NCBI RefSeq assembly: GCF_021916785.1
Contig: NZ_JAKCFC010000006.1
Coordinates: 248,001-312,000 of the forward strand
Length of the DNA: 64,000 bases
Reading direction: 5' to 3'
Source of the DNA: Mycolicibacterium lacusdiani
Lineage (GTDB): Bacteria; Actinomycetota; Actinomycetes; Mycobacteriales; Mycobacteriaceae
The notes under the pieces were generated by a model. The model saw nothing but the letters and a program-made list of their open reading frames with translations, did no database searches and was not told the DNA's origin. Both the position numbers and the translations under genes were made by a program. This document shows, piece by piece, positions 57,755 to 64,000 of this stretch; positions within the stretch are counted from its first letter, which is position 1, and every line of letters begins with the position of its first letter.

Positions 57755-60135
57755 GACGGGTCACCCGCCCTGGCGATGTCGACGACTGAACCCGGCTGCG
57801 CCGCAACGAGGCCCAGCGGCGCCCACACCACGCCGTCGGGCATCGCGGTGATCTCCAGGGGCAGCGTGACCGCACCCGCCACGACCACCGGATCGCCGTC
57901 GACCGCGCCGATGGCTTCGGCGCTCGCCGGCGACAGCCGCGCGATGGCGGGCCGGGCCGTTCCGGCCAGGTGCGGCTCACCGTCCTGGAGGCGGCCGCGG
58001 ACGGCGCCGGTGCCGAGCAGCATGCGCCATCCGGTGAGCACTGCGGTGCCCGCCGGTGGTTGCGCAGGCGCCTGCGCCGCGACGTCGGGACCCTCCGGCG
58101 TCGATCCCTCCCACGCTCCGAGTCGCATGATCTCGGCGCGGGTGCCCGCGGCGTCGCGCAGGGTCAGGTCGATGCCCACCTCGTCGGCGAGTGCCGCCAG
58201 GACGCGCATGTCGGCGGTGGCCTCGGGCGGCAGCGCGGGCTCGAACGGCCGGAGCCTGCCCTCCCAGTTGACGAACGAACCCGCCTTCTCGGCGACGGGT
58301 GCCACGGGGAACACCACGTCGGCGCGCTCGGTGACGTCGCTGTGCCGCAGCTCCAGGCTGACCACGAACCGTGCGGCGTCCAGGGCGAGGCGCGCTGCCT
58401 CCGGATCGGGCAGGTCGGCGAGTTCGACGCCGCCGACGAGCAGTGCATCGAGCGACCCGTCGAGTGCGGCGGCCAGTATCGCCGACGTGTCCCGCCCTGC
58501 CTGCGAGGGCAATTCGTCGACGTGCCATGCCGCGGCCACCTCGGCGCGGGCGCGGGTGTCTTCGACCGGGCGGCCGCCAGGCAGGAGATTGGGCATCGCG
58601 CCGGCCTCCAGTGCGCCGCGGTCGCCCGCGCGACGTGGCACCCAGCCCACCCGGGCGTCCGCGGCTCGTGCGAGTCGGAGCACCGCGGAGTAGGCGCCGG
58701 GTGAGCACGCGAGCCGTTCGCCGACCAGCACGACCGTCCCGGGTACCACGTCGGCGGCCAGCGCGTCGAGCGCCTCGGCCTCCGCGCCTGGTGGGGTACT
58801 GATGAGCGCTCCGCCCAGCTTGGTCAAACCCCGACTGGCGAACGGCGCGACGGCGGTGACCGCGAGGCCGCGCTTGCGCACGGCCTTGCGCAACCGCAGG
58901 AAGACGATCGGCGACTCCTCCTCGGGCTCGAATCCGACGAGCAGCACGGCGGGCGCGGTCTCCAGATCGGCGTACGTGACCGCCATCGAACGGCCCGCCA
59001 CGGCTGTGGCCAGGAAGCGCGCCTCCTCTTCCGAATGGGCGCGGCTGCGGAAGTCGACGTCGTTGGTGCCGAGCACGATTCGCGCGAATTTGGCGTAGGC
59101 GTAGGCGTCCTCGAGCGTCGCGCGGCCACCGACCAGGACGCCGGTGCGGACGGACGCCGACGTCAGACCTCGGACCGCGACCGCGACGGCCTCCGACCAC
59201 GACGCCGGGCGGTGGGTGCCCTCTGGCGTGCGGATCAACGGGGTGTTGATCCGGTCGCCCTGCCTGGCGTAGGTGAACGCCCAGCGGCCCTTGTCGCAGT
59301 TCCACTCCTCGTTGACCTCGGGATCGTCACCGGCAAGACGGCGCAACACCTTTCCGCGGCGGTGATCGGTGCGCTGGGCGCACCCGGAGGCGCAGTGCTC
59401 GCACACGCTGGCCGACGACACCAGGTCGAACGGTCGGGCCCGGAAGCGGTAGGCGGTCCCGGTCAGTGCGCCGACGGGACAGATCTGCACGGTGTTGCCG
59501 GAGAAGTACGAGTCGAACGGCTCCCCGGCCGCGATGCCGACCTGCTGCAGCGCGCCGCGCTCGATCAGCTCGATGAACGGGTCGCCCGCGATCTGATTGG
59601 AGAACCGGGTACACCTCGCGCACAGCACGCACCGTTCGCGGTCGAGCAGTACCTGCGACGACAGATTGATGGGTTTCGGATAGGTCCGCTTGACGTCGGT
59701 GAAGCGAGAGTCGGCCCGGCCGTTGGACATCGCCTGGTTCTGCAGGGGACACTCGCCGCCCTTGTCGCACACCGGGCAGTCCAGCGGATGGTTGATGAGC
59801 AGCAGTTCCATCACGCCGTGCTGCGCCTTGTCGGCGACCTCCGAGGTGAGCTGTGTGCGCACCACCATGTCGGGGGTGGCGGTGATGGTGCACGAGGCCA
59901 TCGGTTTGCGCTGGCCCTCCACCTCGACCAGACACTGTCGGCAGGCGCCGACGGGGTCGAGCAGCGGGTGGTCGCAGAACCGGGGGATCTGGATGCCCAT
60001 CAGCTCGGCGGCGCGAATCACCAACGTGCCCTTCGGCACGCTGATCTGGTGGTCGTCGATGGTCAGCGAGACCATCTCGACCTCGGGCGGGGCCGGTGCC
60101 GCCTTCTGGCCGGCCTCGTTCTTCGCCGTCGTCAT
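57751..60135 (-). CDS. nuoG: NADH-quinone oxidoreductase subunit G
   Basis: A 794-residue iron-sulfur subunit. The N-terminal [2Fe-2S] cluster uses CDHPLLDPVGACRQC, and the His-Cys3 N5 cluster uses HPLDCPVCDKGGECP. CVLCARCTRF, with the later CPVGAL, supplies another [4Fe-4S] site. VCEHCASGC, with WNCDKGRW, suggests the extra N7 cluster is kept. The remainder is a molybdopterin-oxidoreductase-like domain without cofactor. ATG 60135 overlaps the nuoF stop (ATGA). It conducts electrons from NuoF to NuoI. Confidence 0.94.
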   Translation of the reverse strand: MTTAKNEAGQKAAPAPPEVEMVSLTIDDHQISVPKGTLVIRAAELMGIQIPRFCDHPLLDPVGACRQCLVEVEGQRKPMASCTITATPDMVVRTQLTSEVADKAQHGVMELLLINHPLDCPVCDKGGECPLQNQAMSNGRADSRFTDVKRTYPKPINLSSQVLLDRERCVLCARCTRFSNQIAGDPFIELIERGALQQVGIAAGEPFDSYFSGNTVQICPVGALTGTAYRFRARPFDLVSSASVCEHCASGCAQRTDHRRGKVLRRLAGDDPEVNEEWNCDKGRWAFTYARQGDRINTPLIRTPEGTHRPASWSEAVAVAVRGLTSASVRTGVLVGGRATLEDAYAYAKFARIVLGTNDVDFRSRAHSEEEARFLATAVAGRSMAVTYADLETAPAVLLVGFEPEEESPIVFLRLRKAVRKRGLAVTAVAPFASRGLTKLGGALISTPPGAEAEALDALAADVVPGTVVLVGERLACSPGAYSAVLRLARAADARVGWVPRRAGDRGALEAGAMPNLLPGGRPVEDTRARAEVAAAWHVDELPSQAGRDTSAILAAALDGSLDALLVGGVELADLPDPEAARLALDAARFVVSLELRHSDVTERADVVFPVAPVAEKAGSFVNWEGRLRPFEPALPPEATADMRVLAALADEVGIDLTLRDAAGTRAEIMRLGAWEGSTPEGPDVAAQAPAQPPAGTAVLTGWRMLLGTGAVRGRLQDGEPHLAGTARPAIARLSPASAEAIGAVDGDPVVVAGAVTLPLEITAMPDGVVWAPLGLVAAQPGSVVDIARAGDPS

Positions 60136-61445
60136 ACGCCAACCCCTTCCGGCGCTGCGAGCATGGATGCAAGAGGGTCGAACGGGCACCCGCCTTCGAG
60201 GTGGGCGAGGTACTCGTCGCGGAAGTACTTGACGGACGACACGATCGGGCTCGCGGCGCCGTCGCCGAGCGCGCAGAACGACTTGCCCAGGATGGCGTCG
60301 GAGACGTCGAGGAGCTTGTCGATGTCGGCCTCGTCGGCCTGCCCGGCTTCGAGCCGCGCATAGATCTGCGCCAGCCAGTACGTGCCCTCCCGGCACGGCG
60401 TGCACTTGCCGCACGACTCGTGGGCGTAGAACTGCGTCCACCGCCGCACCGCACGCACCACGCACGTGGTCTCGTCGAAGATCTGCAGCGCCTTGGTGCC
60501 GAGCATCGATCCCGCCTTGGCCACGTTCTCGTAATCCAGTGGTACGTCCAGGTGTTCGGCCGTCAGCAAGGGCGTGGAGGATCCGCCTGGTGTCCAGAAC
60601 TTCAGCTCGTGCCCGGCCCGTACCCCGCCGGCGTACTCGAGCAGCTCGCGCAGCGTGATGCCGAGCGGCGCCTCGTACTGACCGGGACGCGTGACGTGAC
60701 CGGACAGCGAGTAGAGCGTGAAGCCCGGTGACTTCTCCGACCCCATCGACTTGAACCAGTCGACGCCGCCGGACACCACCGCGGGGACGCTGGCGATCGA
60801 CTCGACGTTGTTGACCACCGTCGGACACGCGTAGAGGCCCGCGACGGCTGGGAACGGCGGCCGCAACCGGGGCTGACCGCGCCTGCCCTCCAGGGAGTCG
60901 AGCAGCGCGGTCTCCTCGCCGCAGATGTAGGCGCCCGCCCCGGCGTGCACGATGAGGTCGAGACCGAAGCCCGAACCCATGACGTCGCTACCCAGATACC
61001 CCGCCGCGTAGGCCTCCGCGACGGCGGACTGCAGCCGGCGCAGCACCGGCACCACCTCACCGCGCAGGTAGATGAACGCGTGCCGGGCCCGGATCGCGTA
61101 CGCGGCGATGATCGCGCCCTCGACCAGGACGTGCGGGTTGGCCATCATCAACGGCATGTCCTTGCACGTACCGGGTTCCGACTCGTCGGCGTTGATCACC
61201 AGGTACTTCGGCTTGGCCCCCGGTCCGTCGTCACCCTGGGGGATGAACGACCACTTCTGGCCCGTCGGGAACCCCGCGCCGCCGCGGCCGCGCAATCCCG
61301 ACTCCTTCACCAGGGCGATGACCTCGTCGGGCGTCATCGCCAGGGCCTTGCCGAGCCCTTGATAGCCGTCGTGGCGACGGTAGGACTCTAGGGTCCAGGA
61401 CGACGGCTCGTCCCAGTAGCGGCTCAGCACGGGTGCGAGGGTCAT
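60132..61445 (-). CDS. nuoF: NADH-quinone oxidoreductase subunit F
   Basis: A 437-residue catalytic subunit that oxidises NADH. The NADH/FMN-binding motifs are GLRGRGGAGFPTGQKWSF (residues 51-68) and GAGAYICGEETALLDSLEG. The N3 [4Fe-4S] cluster uses ESCGKCTPCREG, with a distal Cys in KSFCALGDG. ATG 61445 overlaps the nuoE stop (ATGA). Confidence 0.95.
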   Translation of the reverse strand: MTLAPVLSRYWDEPSSWTLESYRRHDGYQGLGKALAMTPDEVIALVKESGLRGRGGAGFPTGQKWSFIPQGDDGPGAKPKYLVINADESEPGTCKDMPLMMANPHVLVEGAIIAAYAIRARHAFIYLRGEVVPVLRRLQSAVAEAYAAGYLGSDVMGSGFGLDLIVHAGAGAYICGEETALLDSLEGRRGQPRLRPPFPAVAGLYACPTVVNNVESIASVPAVVSGGVDWFKSMGSEKSPGFTLYSLSGHVTRPGQYEAPLGITLRELLEYAGGVRAGHELKFWTPGGSSTPLLTAEHLDVPLDYENVAKAGSMLGTKALQIFDETTCVVRAVRRWTQFYAHESCGKCTPCREGTYWLAQIYARLEAGQADEADIDKLLDVSDAILGKSFCALGDGAASPIVSSVKYFRDEYLAHLEGGCPFDPLASMLAAPEGVGV

Positions 61446-62281
61446 GGCCGGCGACCGTTCGTTGGCGGCGCCTCGGGTGCGGGCGCCGGTTCGTTGCGCG
61501 CCGACTCCGCGGCGATGTGCTCGTCGTCGGGTGCCTCTGCCACCGGGCGTTTCTCGCCAGGCGATGGCGCACTCATGCCGCGTTCCCGGGCCACCTCGAG
61601 ACCGACCAGCGTCGCCGCGCCGGGCATGCCGTCGTTGGCGCCGGGGCGGTCGTCCGGGAAGCCAGCGAGGATGCGCGCCGTCTGGCGGAACGTGCACAGC
61701 GTTGCCCCGCGGGTGGGGGTCACCGGTTGGCCTGCCCGTAGGTCGTCGACGAGATCGCGGGCCGACGAGGGGGTTTGGTTGTCGAAGAACTCCCAGTTCA
61801 CCATCACCACGGGCGCGTAATCGCAGGCGGCATTGCACTCGACGTGCTCGAGCGTGACCCGGCCGTCAGGCGTCGTCTCGCCCGCGTGCACCCCGAGGTG
61901 CTCCTCGAGCACCTCGAGGATCGCGTCGCCGCCCATGACGGCGCACAGGGTGTTGGTGCACACGCCGACGAGGTACTCACCGGTCGGCGTGCGGCGGTAC
62001 ATCGAGTAGAAGGTGGCGACGGCGGTGACCTCGGCGGGGCTGAGCGCCAACCGGTCTGCGCAGAACGCGATCCCCGCGGGGGTCAGGTAGCCGTCCTGCG
62101 ATTGCACCAGGTGCAGCAGCGGCAGCAGGGCCGAACGCGGGTGCGGATACTTGGCGACGATCACCGCTGCGTCGTCGGCCAGCCGGGCTGTGACGTCGGC
62201 GGGATAGGCCTGCGGGCCGGCCGTGATCGGTGGCCCGGCTTCGTCGGGTCGCTGCCCCAACTGGAGTTCTACGAGACTCAC
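61442..62281 (-). CDS. nuoE: NADH-quinone oxidoreductase subunit E
   Basis: A 279-residue thioredoxin-fold subunit with the N1a [2Fe-2S] cluster: Cys-x4-Cys in VGVCTNTLCAVMGG and Cys-x3-Cys in VECNAACDYAP. The C-terminal tail of about 60 residues (rich in Pro, Glu and Ala) is low-complexity and longer than in enterobacteria. GTG start overlapping the nuoD stop (GTGA). Confidence 0.93.
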   Translation of the reverse strand: MSLVELQLGQRPDEAGPPITAGPQAYPADVTARLADDAAVIVAKYPHPRSALLPLLHLVQSQDGYLTPAGIAFCADRLALSPAEVTAVATFYSMYRRTPTGEYLVGVCTNTLCAVMGGDAILEVLEEHLGVHAGETTPDGRVTLEHVECNAACDYAPVVMVNWEFFDNQTPSSARDLVDDLRAGQPVTPTRGATLCTFRQTARILAGFPDDRPGANDGMPGAATLVGLEVARERGMSAPSPGEKRPVAEAPDDEHIAAESARNEPAPAPEAPPTNGRRP

Positions 62282-63594
62282 CTGTCCACCCCGCCCATCA
62301 CCGGATCGATCGACGCCACCGCCGCGATCGCGTCGGCCACCATGCCGCCCTCGCACATCACCGCCACCGCTTGCAGATTCGTGAACGACGGGTCGCGGTA
62401 GTGCACCCGGTACGGGCGCGTGCCGCCATCGCTGACCATGTGCACGCCCAGCTCGCCGCGCGGCGACTCGACCGCGGCGTACACCTGCCCGGCGGGCACG
62501 CGGATGCCCTCGGTCACCAGCTTGAAGTGGTGGATCAGCGCCTCCATCGAGCTGCCCATGATTTTCGCGATGTGCTCGGGGGAGTTGCCAAGGCCGTCGG
62601 GGCCGATCGTCAGATCCGCGGGCCATGCCAGCTTCTTGTCGGTGATCATCACCGGCCCTGGGCGCAGGCGGTCGAGGCACTGCTCGACGATCTTGATCGA
62701 CTCGCGCATCTCGTTGACGCGGATCATGTAGCGCCCGTAGGCGTCGCACTCGTCGGTGGTGACGACGTCGAACTCGTAGTTCTCGTAGCCGCAGTACGGC
62801 TGCGCCCGGCGCAGATCGTGGGGCAGCCCGGTGGAACGCAGCACGGGGCCCGTGATCCCCAGCGCCATGCAGCCGGTCAGGTCGAGGTACCCGACGCCGA
62901 CGGTGCGCGCCTTCCAGATGTAGTTCTCGTTGAGCAGGTTCTCCATGTCGTACAACCGCTTCGGCAGCAGGACCAACAGTTCCTGCAACTGCGGGATGGC
63001 CTCGTCCGGCAGGTCGGCGGCCAGCCCGCCGGGCCGGATGTAGGCGTGGTTCATCCGCAGACCCGTGATGGTCTCGAACATCGAGAGGATCAGCTCGCGT
63101 TCGCGAAACCCGAAGAACATCGCAGACATCGAACCCAGCTCCATGCCGCCGGTGGCCAGCGCGACGAGGTGGCTCGAGATGCGGTTGAGTTCCATCAGCA
63201 GCACGCGAATGACGCTGGCGCGCTCGGGGATGTCGTCGGTGACGCCGAGCAGCTTCTCGACGCCGAGGCAGTACACCGTCTCGTTGAAGAACGGCGAGAG
63301 ATAGTCCATCCGGGTGACGAACGTGACGCCCTGGGTCCAGGTGCGGTATTCGAGGTTCTTCTCGATACCGGTGTGCAGGTAGCCGATCCCGCAGCGCGCC
63401 TCGGTGATGGTCTCGCCGTCGATCTCGAGGATCAGCCGGAGCACGCCGTGCGTCGACGGGTGCTGCGGCCCCATGTTGACGACGATGCGGTCGCCCGCCG
63501 ACGACGCGTCACGTGCCGCCGCGACGACGTCCTGCCAGTCTTGCCCGCCGACGGTGACGAGTGTCTCGCGGCGGTCGGTGTCGTGATCGGTCAT
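62278..63594 (-). CDS. nuoD: NADH-quinone oxidoreductase subunit D
   Basis: A 438-residue 49-kDa-type subunit at the quinone site. Key segments are NMGPQHPSTHGVLRLILEIDGE, with the quinone-contacting His, GIGYLHTGIEKNLE, and RVPAGQVYAAVESPRGELG near the end. No nickel-binding Cys pairs remain, as expected for complex I. ATG 63594 shares one base with the nuoC stop (TAATG). Confidence 0.95.
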   Translation of the reverse strand: MTDHDTDRRETLVTVGGQDWQDVVAAARDASSAGDRIVVNMGPQHPSTHGVLRLILEIDGETITEARCGIGYLHTGIEKNLEYRTWTQGVTFVTRMDYLSPFFNETVYCLGVEKLLGVTDDIPERASVIRVLLMELNRISSHLVALATGGMELGSMSAMFFGFRERELILSMFETITGLRMNHAYIRPGGLAADLPDEAIPQLQELLVLLPKRLYDMENLLNENYIWKARTVGVGYLDLTGCMALGITGPVLRSTGLPHDLRRAQPYCGYENYEFDVVTTDECDAYGRYMIRVNEMRESIKIVEQCLDRLRPGPVMITDKKLAWPADLTIGPDGLGNSPEHIAKIMGSSMEALIHHFKLVTEGIRVPAGQVYAAVESPRGELGVHMVSDGGTRPYRVHYRDPSFTNLQAVAVMCEGGMVADAIAAVASIDPVMGGVDR

Positions 63595-64000
63595 TAGTTG
63601 TAGGCCCTCCGCTGGTCGGGCGGGGGAATCTTGGCCCCGTGGTACTCCACGGGGATGCCGCCCAACGGGTAGTCCTTGCGTTGCGGATGCCCGACCCAGT
63701 CGTCCGGCATCTCGATTCTGGTCAGCGCGGGATGTCCGTCGAAGACGAGCCCGAAGAAGTCGTAGGTCTCCCGTTCGTGCCAGTCGGTGGTCGGATATAC
63801 CGAATACAGTGACGGCACATGGGGATCGGCGTCCGGTACGGCCACCTCCAACCGGATCCTGCGATTGTGCGTGATCGACATCAGGGGATACACGGCGTGC
63901 AGCTCCCGTCCCACGTCACCGGGGTAGTGCACGCCCGACACCCCCAGGCAGAGTTCGAATCGCAGCCCGGGCTCGTCGAGCAGCGTGCGCGCCACGGCGA
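63594..64000 (-). CDS. nuoC: NADH-quinone oxidoreductase subunit C, 5' end cut by the window
   Basis: The C-terminal ~135 residues of the 30-kDa complex I subunit. Recognisable segments are VYPLMSITHNRRIRLEVAV, VYPTTDWHERETYDFFGLVFDGHP and MPDDWVGHPQRKDYPLGG, the family signature. The start lies beyond the right edge, where nuoA and nuoB would be expected. It bridges the peripheral arm with NuoD. Confidence 0.93.
   Translation of the reverse strand, partial: AVARTLLDEPGLRFELCLGVSGVHYPGDVGRELHAVYPLMSITHNRRIRLEVAVPDADPHVPSLYSVYPTTDWHERETYDFFGLVFDGHPALTRIEMPDDWVGHPQRKDYPLGGIPVEYHGAKIPPPDQRRAYN

Noticed and set aside
1..64000. CRISPR array, IS element or integrase
   Set aside because: No regularly spaced repeats, transposase motifs or tyrosine-recombinase motifs were seen; the only tandem repeat is the coding one at 23993-24199.

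Overview
The window reads as high-GC actinobacterial DNA, almost certainly a Mycobacterium/Mycolicibacterium chromosome. The pointers are a 766-residue ICL2-type isocitrate lyase, a mycobacterial cutinase, a tiny mycobacterial-type secreted protein, EthA-like and flavin monooxygenases, several leaderless GTG starts, and a nuo operon in the actinobacterial gene order. No plasmid functions, IS elements or CRISPR arrays were seen.

Region 1 (1 to about 16.83 kb) looks like the end of a genomic island. It is visibly richer in A/T than the rest. It carries oxidoreductases (three SDR/epimerases, NmrA-like, azoreductase, FAD enzymes), three cupins/DUF4334-type small proteins, a cutinase, a giant LuxR (LAL) regulator and a TetR regulator, plus three decayed genes. 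It ends exactly at a 3' fragment of a tRNA-Met gene (16783-16826). That fragment keeps its own downstream terminator (16836-16865) but has lost its 5' half, which is the signature of an att site. An identical 26-bp palindromic element lies upstream of two transcription units in the island, one divergent from the LuxR gene, and suggests a LuxR regulon.

Region 2 (16.8-26.3 kb) starts with a diguanylate cyclase, a SnoaL-like protein and a dienelactone hydrolase. It then has an MmyB-type XRE regulator translationally coupled to a cyclophilin-like lipoprotein, divergent from an MFS pump, a Tat lipoprotein hydrolase and an exported cupin. Next comes the most unusual locus: an 82-residue acidic protein built of three 23-residue repeats (each with NPEGHDGGADG), followed by a JmjC/cupin-fold 2-oxoglutarate oxygenase and a sucrase/ferredoxin-like protein with a thioredoxin-fold ferredoxin signature. 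The three form one tight operon. This is a candidate peptide-modification system, i.e. a repeat substrate, a hydroxylase and an electron carrier.

Region 3 (26.3-49.9 kb) is mostly lipid/xenobiotic metabolism: enoyl-CoA hydratases, acyl-CoA dehydrogenase, ICL2, SDR with divergent LysR, MFS, quinone oxidoreductase, zinc alcohol dehydrogenase, aromatic-type FAD hydroxylase, alpha/beta hydrolase, amine oxidase, Baeyer-Villiger monooxygenase, PhoD-like phosphatase, and an APH-like kinase with a divergent TetR and a perfect 10-bp-arm operator. Long perfect hairpins terminate convergent units.

Region 4 (49.9-64.0 kb, minus strand) is the respiratory complex I operon nuoC(partial)-D-E-F-G-H-I-J-K-L-M-N. 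Nearly every junction overlaps, and the operon is followed without a gap by an enoyl-CoA hydratase and a disulfide-reductase-family flavoprotein.
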